From the NCBI RefSeq assembly GCF_000499845.2, contig NC_023750.2:16191447-16255446 (forward strand): a stretch of DNA of 64,000 nucleotides, read 5' to 3'. The notes beneath the pieces were generated by a model. It did no database searches. It saw only the letters and a program-made list of their open reading frames with translations, and had not been told where the DNA came from. The position numbers were made by a program, and so were the translations under genes. Shown here piece by piece: positions 32,465 to 44,032 of this stretch. This stretch comes from Phaseolus vulgaris. Lineage: Eukaryota > Streptophyta > Magnoliopsida > Fabales > Fabaceae. How positions within the stretch are numbered: position 1 is the first letter of the stretch; each line of letters starts with the position of its first letter.

Positions 32465-35400
32465 TACTCACTATTAAGGTTCTACCCGAAGATGTTCACA
32501 GATTAGACGTCGTGCATTAGCACACATCGCCGTAGATGATTGAGTAACACAGAAACAAGGTCTTGTCAGCCTTTCCCGACCTCGAACGACAGCACGACCT
32601 CCACCAATGAGGGTGCATGAGGCAACCACGGAGAAAAAGGGGGCGGGAAAGCCCTATGAACGGACCCACACACGCGCACGGAAGGACCCACCCATGAAGC
32701 ATAACTTTCGTGTGTAACTCAAGGAGTTGATCGCCATCCCAAACATAACAGCGAAATTGAAAGTACCGGCGAAGACAGATAGGAAGATGGTGTCCAACAA
32801 AAACGCTTGGTGCGAGTTTTACCAGGCAAATAGCCACTATATACGAAATTGTTTGGCCTTGACGCATCAACTAGATGAACTGGTGAAGAGCGGTTTCTTG
32901 AAGGACTATCTTCAAGAGGCACAAGACGACCAAGCGTTGGTGGCTACGGGAGCAAATCAGGGGCACGAGGTGCCTATCCACGGAGAGGTTAACACTATCT
33001 CGGGAGGACTCTCAGGAGGAGGGTGCACTGCCTCCCAGCGAAAGAAGTACGCACGAGAGGTGATGGCAGTAGAAGTGCTACGGACGGACCTAATCCCGAT
33101 GTCGACCTCACCTTCAGAAAAGCCGACCTCTAGGACGTCATACCTCACGATAATGATTCGGTGGTAATCTCGCTAGTCACAGGCGGGAGAAGGGTGCGTC
33201 GTGTCCTTGTAGACCAAGGAAGTTCAGTGGATGTTATGTTCTTGACAACCTTCAACCGGTTGCAGCTGTCCACGGACCAACTAAAGCCCTACACCGGATG
33301 CTTATATAGTTTTGCAGGGGACGAGGTAGAGGTTCGCGGGCACATTGAGTTAAGAAAAACATTCACAGATGGCACGTCTTCACACACCACAAGCATCAGA
33401 TACCTCGTCGTTAACGCTCCCTCGGCTTATAACATACTGTTGGGGAGACCGGCCTTAAACAGGTTGGGAGCAGTCCCCTCCACGAGGCATATAAGGATGA
33501 AATTGCCTTCCCTCGAGGGGGCAGTGATCACCATCAAGTCTGACCAAAGGGAGGCTAAGAAGTGCTACGAAAACAGCCTCAGAATGAAGAGAGGAGTGTT
33601 TTCTGTCACAACTATACCACCGAGGGAAGACGGAGTGACCCATGAAGAGATCGTCCGAGATAACCGACCCGAGCGAGCTAGAGGTGTGGTAGAGAAGGAG
33701 ATCGCAGGAAAGATGTTTAAACTTGGGTAGTCCTTGAGTAAAGAGTTGCAAGATCAAGTCGTTGGGGTCATAGCGCGACACCTCGACGCATTCGCATGGA
33801 TTGCCATCGACATGCCCGGTATTGACCCTGATTTCCTGTGTCATCACCTCACTATGGACCCCAAGGTCCGGCCTGTCCGCCAGAGAAGGCGAAAGTTCAA
33901 CGGAGAAAGGCGTCAGGCCATACGGGAAGAAACGGAGAAGTTGCTAAAAGTCAGCCACATCAGGGAAATCCAGTACCCCGAATTGCTAGCCAACGTGGTG
34001 CTGGTAAAGAAAGCCAATGGGAAATGGAGGATGTGTGTCAATTTCACGGATCTCAACAAGGCCTTCCCAAAGGATTCTTACCCACTGCCCAATATCGATG
34101 CCTTGGTGGATAGTGCTTCCGGATGCAGGTTACTCACCTTCCTGGATGCCTTCTCTGGCTACAACCAGATTATGATGCATCCCAGGGATGAATGTAAGAC
34201 TGCGTTCATTACAGAGTTGTCTTATTATTGCTATAAGGCTATGCCCTTTGGGCTAAAAATGCAGGGGCGGAATGTCCAAGCATACGTACATGACATGGTG
34301 GTCACCTCCCAGCAGAGGGAGCAACACATAGCTGACCTGGAAGAGCTATTCACTACAATAGCAAAGTACAGGTTGAAGCTGAATCCGGAGAAGTGCGTGT
34401 TCGGAGTGGAGGCAGGAAAATTCTTGGGTTTCCTACTAACTAAACGAGGAATCGAGGCAAACTTCGAGAAGTGCGCTGCCATAATAGCTATGAGAAGCCC
34501 AATCTCAGTGAAAGAAGTGCAGTAGTTGACGGGGCGCATGGCCGATCTGTCCAGATTCGTATCGGCAGGAGGAGATAAGGGACACCCTTATTTCCAGTGC
34601 CTGAAGAGGAACAACAGGTTCGTCTGGACCCGTGAGTGTGAAGAAGCGTCCGTCAAACTGAAGGAGTACCTGGCTAGCCCCCCGGTGCTATGCAAGCCAG
34701 AGTTAGGTATCCCACTCCGTCTATACTTCGCAGTAACGGAAAGGGCGATCAGCTCGGTCCTATTGCAGGAGCAAAACCGGCTACAGAGGCCAATCTATTT
34801 TGTCATCAAGGTATTGCAGGGGCCGGAGGTGAGATACCAGGCCTTAGAGAAAGCAGCCTTAGCGGTGGTATTCTCAGCAAGAAGACTCCGCCACTACTTC
34901 CAGAGCTTCACCGTGATAGTGATTACAGACCTTTCAATCCGCAAGGTTTTGCAAAAACCGGATGTGGCGGGAAGAATGGCGCGATGGGCAGTGGAACTGT
35001 GTGAATCCGACGTACACTACGAGCCTAAAGGCCCCATCAAGGGCCAAATCTATGCCGATTTCGTAGTGGAACTCTCCTCGGCGGCCACACCCCAGAAAGG
35101 GGCAGATTTCAAATGGGTACTCTCTATAGATGGTTCCACAAACCAGAAAGGTAGTGGAGCAGGTGTTATCTTGGAGGGACCGGATGGGTTGCTGATTGAG
35201 CAGGCCCTACGATTCGCCTTCAAGGCCAGTAACAACCAGGCAGAGTATGAGGCCCTGATCGGGAGAATGTTGTTGGCTAAGGAGATGAGAGCAAAGGGGT
35301 TGTTAGCAAAGAGCGATTCCTTGTTAGTTACAGGCCAAGTCACGGGGGAATACCAAGCTAAAGACCCTCAAATGGCCGCATATCTAGAATACCTCTAGGT

Positions 35401-36904
35401 CCTAAAAGAGTCGTTCGAAGTGTTCGAGTTAGTCCACGTACCCAAAGAACAAAATGCCCGAGCTAACTTGCTTGCAAAACTCGCGAGTTCAGGAAAGGGG
35501 TGCAGACAGAGGACAACGATTCAAGAAACCCTGAAGACACCTCGAACCACCGCGGGCGATACGACAGAAATCCACACATTGGAAGGGAAGAGAAGGAGTC
35601 ATCGTTCGTTGATACAAGAGACGGTGAAAACACCCAGAATAAGCAGGTACCCAATTGTTGGAGAAATAGTGTCGCAAGTTTGCCAGGTTGATTTAGGAGA
35701 AACCTGGATGACGGCCTACCATCGCTACTTAGCCGATGAGATACTCTCGTTAGAGCCCACAGAAGCTCAGAAAATCAAGAAAAATTCGAGCAAGTGCACC
35801 CTGATCGATGGGAAATTATTCAAGCACGAATTCACCCACCCTATACTGGTATGCGTGGATGGTGAGCAATGCACATGCATCATGGCAGAACTACACGAAG
35901 GGATATGAGGTAGCCAAATTGGTGGCCGATCTCTCTCGTTAAAAGCCATTCGTGCAGGATATTATTGGCCAACCATGAGGGAGGATTGCACGAGATACGC
36001 CCAACGGTACAAGCAGTGCCAACAACACGCTGATTGGCACAATGCGCCCCAAAGGAGTTGAGATCGATATACAGCCCGTGGCCATTTCATACCTGGGGAA
36101 TCGATATTCTGGGGCCTTTCCCTTTAGCGGTACGACAGATGAAGTACCTCGTGGTTGCCATAGAATATTTCACGAAGTGGATCGAGGCCGAACCAATGGC
36201 ACAGATCACGACCCATAAGATCCAGTACTTCGTATGGAAAAACATAGTGTGCCGCTTCGGAATCCCGAAGAGGTTGGTATCAGATAATGGTACCCAGTTT
36301 CCAAGGCATCAATTGGGATAAAGCAGGTATTTGCATCAGTAGAACACCCCCAGACGAACGGACAGGTTGAGTCGGCCAACCGAGTTCTTCTCAGAGGTCT
36401 GAAAAGAAGGCTAGACAAAGCCAAAGGGACCTGGGCCGAAGAAGTTCCTAGAATCGTGTGGGCCTACCACACTACCCCTCAGTCCACGACCAAGGAAACA
36501 CCATTCAGCTTGGTGTATGGTTCAGATGCTATGATCCCAGTGGAAATCTAGGAGAACTCACCACGTTTCCAGAACTTCGTGGTCGAGGAGTCGAACGAGG
36601 AAAGAAAGGTGAACTTGGACCTACTGAATGAAGGGAGGGAAGAAGCAAGGATTAAAGCTGAAGCCTTGAAAAGGAGGGTGGAGTACAAGTACAGCTCAAA
36701 GTTGAGACCTCGGCAGTTCCAGGTCGCCGGCCTAGTGATGAGGAAGGCCCACCCGTACCAGTTAGAAAACAAGCTATCTCCCAAATGGACCGGTCCTTTC
36801 AGGATAAACGAGGCCCTTAGGAATGGAGCATACAGGCTCGAGACATTAGAAGGCGGCGCGATTCCTCGCACTTGGAACGCGACCAACCTGAAGTTTTATT
36901 TAAG
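32465..36904 (+). pseudogene. A gag C-terminus and pol (PR-RT-RNaseH-aRNaseH-IN)
   Basis: The gag tail (RALAHIA, RVHEAT, then a knuckle-like CEFYQANSHYIRNC near 32814) leads to protease (VLVDQGSSVDVMF near 33206). RT (33734-34525) carries FTDLNKAFPKDSYPLP, but YVDD reads YVHD at 34283-34294, and about 15 residues before it are deleted in frame. RNase H and archaeal-type RNase H follow (34526-35500; SIDGSTNQKGSG, NNQAEYEAL, KSDSLLV). Integrase (35650-36904) keeps WGIDILGPF and VSDNGTQF, has a deletion near 36305, and ends with KWTGPF and WNATNLKFYLS. Stops at 33728, 34524 and 35396 also break it. Confidence 0.87.
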
Positions 36905-37016
36905 TTAAATCTTGCATTTGTACATGTTTAAGGGGACACTCTTTTTCCCTTGAGAGGGTGTTTTAACGAGGTCACCCGAATAAAATTTATTCAGTTAAAT
37001 GTGCATTGCAATTAAA

Positions 37017-37475
37017 CGAACCTCTCCCTTGTAGTTATAAGTCAAGAGCGAAAGTAGTATGGTCCCCCGAGTGGACCTCCCTCTTGCGTAAGTTCACCAA
37101 GTCCGAGAATAGTACGGTTCGTTGAAATAAACGAACCTTTCCCTTGTAGTGATAAGTCAAGAGCGGAAGTAGTATGGTCCCCCGAGTGGACCACCCTCTT
37201 GCGTAAGTTCACCAAGTCCGAGAATAGTATGGTTCGCTGAACTAAACGAACCTCTCCCTTGTAGTGATAAGTCAAGAGCGGAAGTGGTATAGTCCCACGA
37301 GTGGACCTCCCTCTTGCGTAAGTTCACCAAGCCCGATAATAGTATGGTTCGCTGAAATAAAGGGACTTCTTCCCTTGAAGTGATACACAGAGAAGTAGAG
37401 GTAGTTTGGTCTTCCCAATAAACCCCTCTCGCGTAAGCACACCAAGGCAAAAGGAAGTATGGTTCGAGTACCAAA
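37017..37475 (+). repeat. 115-bp tandem repeat in the A spacer
   Basis: Four units start at CGAACCTCTCCCTTGTAG near 37017, 37132, 37247 and (diverged) 37362, a period of 115 bp. Units contain GTATGGTCCCCCGAGTGGACC and CTCTTGCGTAAG words. The position, between the pol end and the antisense gene, is the same as for the repeats in B and C. Confidence 0.87.
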
Positions 37476-38239
37476 GTCTCGTCCCTTGACTTTTGTAGCA
37501 AGGGTGAGATCAGCTATCCCCTGACTTTATACAGCAAGGGTGACATCGAGAATGTGTCGTTCACTTGGGGTAGAAACATCAAGGGGGGGAAGACATACGT
37601 CCCCTCTTGCGTATTAACTCCAAGGTCGAACAAGGAGTGAGTGCTCTTTTTAGCAGCAATGGAAGTGGCAAGGAGGAAGACGTCTCTTAGCCTCCGGGGG
37701 CACTCTCTCCCCCACCCTCGAGAGCAACAACTTGAAGCGAGGAGGAGGCGCTAGGGGGATGATCTATGAAGGTCGGGGTACCGGCCGAGGCAGAGGCAGA
37801 AGGCGCCACGGTCACGCCCACCCTCGGTCATTTGAAGACAAGATCGGTGCACGTATCTTCGTCATCAGACTCGACCGCCACTCCGCCTCGTACCTCAACG
37901 GCGGTAGGGGTCGAATTGGTGGGTTGGGAAGTAGGCGCAACTGAAGATGTAGGGGTTAGGGGCATTGAAATGCTCACCCCAATAGCAGTTGCCCTTCGCT
38001 TAGCCAAGAGGTCAGCCAACTTCTTCTTCTTGTCTTTGTTGAAAACCCATGTTTGTGTAAAAGCAATAAGTTAATGCGGGAGTAAGTAAACAAGACAGGT
38101 ATGCAGGAAAAAATGGTATAAAATAAGAGGCATAAGAACAAGGGAGTACCAATGTAGGTTTCGAGATCTTCGGGGCCAAACTCACGCTTAAGTAGCTCCA
38201 AAGTGTTCAAAGGGGCAGAGAGCCCAGAGAGAAGCTCGT

Positions 38240-39404
38240 TGTTCCCGCCGATTGACCGGGTGCGTCTTCGTGCGTGGCTTAAACTCGCGAGCTAGGGCAC
38301 CTTCGTCTTCAACCCGGATTCCCGTCTTTGTGAATACCTAAAAAGAAGTCAACAAAGGGGCGCCCTCGCGGCCGTTTTCACTCCGACGATCAAGTCAACA
38401 AGCGAGAAACATCAAAGGTGACACACCTTCGTATCGGAACACCGTGAATGGATGCTCTGAAGGTGGTCAAATAGCTGAGTAACTGATTCTTTCTAATTGC
38501 CTGTGCGTACAGTGGGTTCGCGAGTAGGCAACCAGAGTGTGTGTAAACTGAAAACTGGGGTCCTTGTCTCAAACGTCTAAAGCCCATTTTAAACGTCTAA
38601 AGCATTCAAAGCGTCTTAAAGTGCATTTAAAGCGTCTTAAAGCGCATTTAAGGCGTTTAGAAATGTTTAGCGCATTTAAAATGTTCAAAGCATTTAAAGC
38701 GTTTAAAGTGCTTTAAAGCGTTTGAAACGTAAATTGAATAAAACGTACCTTAGAAAACTTTCAGGGAAACTGATATACCTTGATGTTTCAATGCTTACTG
38801 CCACGTGTTCTTCTGACCTGATCGCTACTCTACGTGGAGGGCCTTACAGCGCCATAATCCAACTTAGGGATAATCCCTCGTGTAAGCCTTCCTTCCTCGA
38901 AGTGCATCTGGCGCAAGGGGTGACTTTCTGGGTGCCAACTCATGCGCCCCAACCTCTAGTCACTCGCCTTGGGAGTGTATCTACCTTCCTCTCGTACCAC
39001 GCACATGGTTCGCCCCTGGGCGTGGCCCTCTCATGGGTCGTATCTGTCCCAAGGGTCTCCCAGAGGTGGCGTGGGTACTTCAAAAGTCAGGTTACTCCTC
39101 ACTGGCACTAGGAATATGGCCTTGAAGCCACCTTTCTCTTCTCTTTATTACTGTTCTGAGGTACTGAGGCCTCTCGTGATGTCGCCCCACCCATGGGTAT
39201 CGGGGGGTGACACCGTATACGCCTTATCCTGGCGATGCCTCATCCTAGCGACGCCTCATCCTGGCGACGCCTTAACCTGGCGACACCTACACCTGGCAAC
39301 GCCTACACCTGGCGACGCCTACACCTGGTGACGCCTTAAGCGGTCAACCTGTTGACTTTCTTCCCTGGGCTCCCTGGATGGGTCCCACCATATGTTTGAC
39401 TTTG
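38240..39404 (-). repeat. LTR (family of 28646) inside the A antisense gene, right end lost
   Basis: It starts TGTTCCCGCCGATTGACC (reverse LTR end) after CTCGT (38235-38239). It carries the U5 block (38356-38400), an AT-rich AAAGCG-word array (38575-38735) and a GCGACGCC minisatellite (39218-39340), then breaks off at TGACTTTGACAT, short of the expected GGTACA. No right TSD copy is found, so a small deletion removed the border. Confidence 0.8.
39218..39340 (-). repeat. GGCGACGCC minisatellite in U3 (reverse)
   Basis: Seven units of about 17 bp, TGGCGACGCCTCATCC or TGGCGACGCCTACACC. Confidence 0.82.
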
Positions 39405-40304
39405 ACATCAGGCTCTCTGAAGGTTTGATTTCTCCGTCCAATATAAGGGAAACCCATCTAAAAGAGAGGGATCCCTCCGATTGCTGCGAACTTTGAAGAA
39501 GTTCTTCTTGAACCCCTTATATGATTGTTGGAAGAGTGTTAAGAGTACCCTCCCAGCCACACCATTGAAACTGACCCACAAATTTTTCCCTGGGTCTTTG
39601 ACCTCGAAGAAATAAAGGAAGGCGTGAGGCCAAGGCTGCAGCAAAGAAGGGCAAAGGCCCTCACAAACGCCCAACTGTTAGGGTGTAGTTGGGCGGGGGT
39701 AACATGCACCTCGGTCAGCAGCGTGCACTCGAAAGGGATAAAGGGTAACCGAAACCCCAGTCTTCGGAAGAGGGTGGAATAAATCAAGCAGAAAGGGCCT
39801 TCAGGGTCAAAAGCTTCGTCAGAACATACTGGCTCCCCCTCGCGACAAGCCACCATCTGCACATACTTATCGTGGTCTTTTCCAAAGACACGTGATGGAT
39901 GGCAGGATTGCTTCTTCCTATAGGTTGCTATGCTCTTAAGGGAAGTAAAGGTGGACGTTTCCTCTAAAAGGTCCACTGATGCCCAGTGGTATAAAGAAGG
40001 TGACAAGGGACGACGACAAAGTCAAAGTGGAATTAGAGTCCGAGGGAGAAGCCGGTTCGGGAACTCATTTGGTCATCTCGGATGGGGAAGCTAAAAATAA
40101 GAAGAAAAAGATAAACTTTAGAAGGTCGAAGGTGGCCCAACTCGACAAAATCAAAGAAGCCCCGAAAACAGAGACTCGAAGCATGAACAATAGAAATTAA
40201 TGTGCGAAGAAATGCAGAAGTCATAAACAATCCCAGGCATATATGAGCATGTTACAAGCAGTGAAATCATAAGTGGCGAAATGACCGGGAAATAAAAATC
40301 ATAC

Positions 40305-40637
40305 TTTTCAGGCGATGAGGTTCGAGGGTTTGAAGTTTTGGGAGAGAGAGAAGAGAGTGTTCTTTCGCAAAGGCAAAGTGAAGATTCGCGTAATCAAAGG
40401 TGATGAAACAGTGGTAAGGGCGTAAGGGATAAAGTGTTCAAACAGTACACAAAGAAGTTCAAGCGCTAACAAGGCTCAGCCATTGATCCCGACACGTGTA
40501 CGTTCACCAATGAAGAAATGATGAGATGTCACTTCGGTGCGCTATTCACACCCGTCACCCAGTGCCACATAGGTCGCCCAGTGTGATCACTTAGTCTCTT
40601 CACTGAAACCAGTTATAGATCGAGACTGAGGGGCTTG
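40305..40637 (-). promoter_or_regulatory. Upstream region of the A antisense gene, with A PPT at its end
   Basis: It corresponds to the upstream region in C and at 1-707. It contains CACGTGT near 40493 and ends in GACTGAGGGGCTTG (40624-40637), the plus-strand PPT before the 3' LTR at 40638. Promoter function is inferred from position and shared words only. Confidence 0.45.
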
Positions 40638-41490
40638 TGTCCCGACCAGCCCTCGATCATCAACCCAGAGACTAAACTCAGACATCGTACACCGATGCTT
40701 GGTAATGGAACGGGGCCACGTGAGATGGGCCCCAGACGCACCTACCAGGGAATTGGTTAGTCTTCGATATTTGTATCCCAAACCCCGATGTTGGAGATCG
40801 AGATCGGACCTCACTGGTAGAGGGAGAAGATCAGACATCGGTTGTATAGACGTTGTAGAGGGTCACGTAAGATGGGCCCTAGAGTTTTGCTAAGATAACA
40901 GATAAAGACAAGAGATGTGTGGGGAAGCCTAGGTCACGACGGATCCATGCACGTGGTGTGTATGACGTATGAAGGCGCAACACGTGTGGATAATCCTATG
41001 AGGCATTAAGGCCCATTAGGGTTAGGGTTTCCAGAGAAGCTGCATGCATGGCACGTGAATACTTAGGGCACCCACGAAGCAGACGGCGCTAGAGAAGAGG
41101 TGCACAAGTTGGTACCCAAGCGGCCGCTCTATTATTGGTCGCACTCCAGTTAAGGGAAGTTCATGTGCCAGATACGCTAAGATTCTATGAATAGCAGCAC
41201 AAGGACATTCCCAAGGAACCCTAGTCAAGGGTAACAAAGCAAAGGTAAACCCTAGTTTCAGCCTACATAAAGGGTGTCAAAACCCTAGTAAGGTACGTAG
41301 TTTCTAAGACTAAAGCTAATATACACACTTGGTGTTTCTTTGCCCTAATACTAACTTGAGCGTCGGAGTGCAAACAACCGTTAAGGCGCCCCTTTGTCTT
41401 TGCAGGTGAGAGGTTTCTTGATCAAGAAGGAACGTTTCTCAGGCAAGATTGAAGGGTGGCAGCAGTTGTTAGAGTTAACCGGTAGGAACA
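40638..41490 (+). repeat. 3' LTR of element A
   Basis: It starts TGTCCCGACC and ends ACCGGTAGGAACA, followed by TSD AGCTC (41491-41495). It matches 18777-19646. Confidence 0.95.
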
Positions 41491-41495
41491 AGCTC

Positions 41496-42007
41496 CAAGA
41501 TGAGTGAATATTGAGTCGCCACTTGAAGCACACTCTGCTCAAGATAAGACTTATAAGAAATTTGGAAAACACTCAGGAATTCACTCTAACAGTTTCTTTA
41601 CTAAAAATTCAATATGATTCACAAGAGGGGAGACACCCTATTTATATATATGAGTTTCTCAGAGAGGAAAAGTGGATGGGTAGGGGCATAAAGAACTACA
41701 AGCTTCTAGAAACAAAGTGAATTGTGCACACATGGGGGAGTCTTCTAGAATCTAGGTCAAAGGTGAGCACATGGGAAGCTAGGTTATTCTTCTTCTAATT
41801 GGTCCAATGTGAGCCCAATTGATTACAAATTAAACTTGTCTTAAAAAGACTAGAATGAAAAGTAATTTATAATCTGGCCTATGCCCGGTTGTTCTTCTGA
41901 GGATCTTTTGATGGATGGTGAGGCCCTGTGTCTATGCTTGAGATGTTTGACCTAGTCTTGAATCTTTTGGATTTGTGGTTAGCTTCTTGTAAAGTTATGT
42001 CATATCG
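41496..42007 (-). repeat. 5' LTR of element I, second part
   Basis: It resumes exactly where 18776 stopped and matches 14538-15043, including the TATTTATATATA box (41639-41650) and the end GTCATATC. It is followed by TCTTT, the one-mismatch TSD partner of TCCTT at 14174. Confidence 0.75.
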
Positions 42008-43627
42008 TCTTTGCGCTTTCTGTAGACAAATAATTATCTTTTTTAAATATTTTTTTATGGGATTGTTATAAGAAGAAGATTTTCTAAAAGATGTTTTTCT
42101 CTATATTTGTTCTTATACTCTAACACAAAGTTAAACAAGGTCATTAATATCATTATTGATAGAATCCTCTTCATCCGAATTGGTTTTTCTTGGAGATTGG
42201 TGAGATTTTGTGGAAGCTAATGGAAGAGATATGTCAACGAGAGTTCCAATGGAGCTATGGATTCCTTGGAGCTTTTGTGAGAAGTTGGGAGAGTGATTGG
42301 TTCAGCCAAATCACTTGGAAAGGATGGAAGAACAGACCAAAGGTGTCTATTCTAGAGAGGCTACATAAGAGAGTGCTTAGGCTTGCAATTTGGCAGCATA
42401 TTACTCATATATATGATCAATGTTTTCATGAGCCAAGCACTCGAATTTATAGGCTAGAGGGTCGGCCATTTACAAGCAAAAGGAGTTGGAAAATTCAAAT
42501 GGAAATGGTTTGAATTAGGCGCCTAAAATTAAGTCACAAGGAAAGCACGATCAAGTGTGCACCATGTGACCTAATTAGGTATAATAACCGACCTAGGGTT
42601 TAATGTGGGCTGCAATTAAGCCCAATTATACCTTAGGTATGTTTTAGAAATCTAACCCTAATCCTAATCTACTTATGGAAAAATACAAGCCCAAATGCTA
42701 TTATACTTTTAAGTAAGAAAATTTAAATCCTACACTAGAATTTAAACTAGGTTATGGCATTTTTAAACATATATAAGAGAGTGTCTTTGTCATCAGTAGC
42801 AAAGTCCTAATCTTCTTGTCTTTGCCTCTAGTGGTTGGTCCGGAACTGAGGCCTTTTCCATCAATTATAAGGTAAAGGTTTAACTTTATCCCTTATATCA
42901 TAATTAAGACCACTCTGGAAACGAGTTATTGTAAGTCTATGTTCTTCATAGATACCCGCCCTTAGCATGAACAACTCCATTTTTTTTCTATATTGTTCTA
43001 CAAACATATCTCTCTGTGTAAGCCTATGAAGTTGTTGCATTAATTCCCTATCATAATAAGAAGGTACATATCTCTTTCTAAGGGTTGACCTATGCTCATT
43101 CCAATATCTTATTTGGGAATTATTTTGTAACCTGAGATCTTTTCTGTAAGTTTTCCATCAAGTCATTGTTGATTCTTAAAAACTAAGGGTTGTTACCTCC
43201 TCTCATGATCAATTTGGTGGCAGTAAAAAATTTGATCAACCTTCATCTCCTAGGTTAGATAATCATCTTTGTCTACTGAACCATAAAAAGGAGGAAGGTC
43301 AATCTTAGGTTTTTTGGGCACATGATGAGTCCTATGTCTAGGTTGTCTAGGATTTTCTCGGTAGTACTTTGTGTTATGATGACCACTGTAAGCATCATTA
43401 CTCTAGGAAAGACTACGATGATGGACACTCCTATGTTTGTGGGATTCTTCCCCATGCTTACTCTGAGACCTATGGGTTTTGCTTTTTTGAGTTTGTAAAA
43501 GTTTCTCTATCATATCCCGTAACTCAAACATTTATTTGGTTTGTTTGGTTAGTGTTTTATGGAAATCAATAGGATCTTGAGCATTAAGATTACCATGAAC
43601 ACTAGAATGATGACATGGATCACTCAT
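42008..43627 (-). pseudogene. J gag, N-terminal and core parts (Gypsy type)
   Basis: On the minus strand from ATG at 43627 (MSDPCHHSSVHGNLN) an Arg/His/Ser-rich region leads into the gag core KIDLPPFYGSVDKDDYL (near 43300). Then follow WNEHRST-type debris and VEQYRK-like pieces down to about 42840, with many stops. The C-terminal linker is at 42008-42180 and joins, across element I, to the zinc knuckle at 14081. The stretch 42190-42840 does not fit gag; it may be a further insertion. Confidence 0.62.
42190..42840. other. Unassigned stretch within J gag
   Basis: A 107-codon plus frame (42190-42513) starting MEIGEILWKLMEEI shows no motif I know. The rest is AT-rich with CATATATAAGAG near 42770, which could be a TATA box. 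It is probably another old repeat, but no borders or TSD could be found. Confidence 0.3.
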
Positions 43628-44032
43628 TGTTGAATTTGAAAAGACAATTATTCACAAAAGTTTTTAATTAAACTAGAGTACAAAATGGTTTCAATTTTTT
43701 TTGGTGAAGTTAGTCAAGGATTCAAGAATGAGTGTTCTCCAAATTCACTCCCATAAAAGCGAGTTGAGTCTCAATGGACTACTTAAGTACCAAGGCATTC
43801 CTAGCTAGAGTTTACCTCAGATATTTCTTACAAAAGTTTGCTCAAAGAACTTCAAAACAATTTTGAAGCTTAAAATGTGTGTGTGTGTGTTTGAATGCAA
43901 AGATGAACTTAAGACCAAAAGAATCTTACTAAAAAAATAAGGAAAGAAAAAACCTAAGATAGACTTAAAAGCAACAAAATAAAAGAAGGAAGACAATACA
44001 AAAATAAATCAAGAAAGAAAATTGTTCCCGCC
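43628..44032 (-). other. J leader region
   Basis: AT-rich, non-coding, with a short (GT) run near 43877. Element B is inserted at its right edge (left TSD candidate AAAAT at 44028-44032). The J 5' LTR is not in the window. Confidence 0.35.

Larger units (their letters stand above)
37660..40304 (-). pseudogene. Opposite-strand gene of element A, interrupted by an LTR
   Basis: Minus strand: donor-like GTATGAT at 40304, then a region with LYHWASVDLLEETSTFTSL (39990), LLTEVHVTPAQLHPNSWAF (39710), GVAGRVLLTLFQQSYKGF (39560) and DGFPLYWTEKSNLQRA (39435). An LTR (38240-39404) splits it; it resumes with LNTLELLKREFGPEDLETYIG and a donor-like GTACTC near 38147. Exon-2 sequence then follows (KKKKLADLLAKRRATAIGV, VESDDEDTC) and fades at about 37660, with no coiled coil left. 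The MARTK start is not recognisable. Confidence 0.65.
18777..41490 (+). mobile_element. Element A: Tat-like Ty3/Gypsy retrotransposon, 22.7 kb with nested insertions
   Basis: LTRs of 870 and 853 bp are flanked by perfect TSD copies AGCTC at 18772-18776 and 41491-41495. A TGGCGCC-type primer site, gag, PR-RT-RNaseH-aRNaseH-IN, a tandem-repeat spacer, an opposite-strand gene and a PPT lie between. The gag is split by composite M/C (20172-32464) with loss of about 230 bp, and the antisense gene by an LTR at 38240. I count 16 differences over the first ~245 aligned LTR bases, so the insertion is not recent. All frames are broken. Confidence 0.92.
14179..42007 (-). mobile_element. Element I: gag-only LTR element, split by H and A
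   Basis: The 3' LTR (14179-15043) and the dispersed 5' LTR (17285-17355, 18482-18776, 41496-42007) match in order. A degenerate primer site (17268-17282) and a gag pseudogene (15480-16358) lie between. Flanks TCCTT (14174-14178) and TCTTT (42008-42012) form a TSD with one mismatch, and the interrupted host is the J gag on both sides. Without its own insertions it would be about 4 kb. It has no pol and is related to D in LTR layout and gag. Confidence 0.75.

Noticed and set aside
43870..43895. (GT)n microsatellite
   Set aside because: Only about seven units; ordinary.
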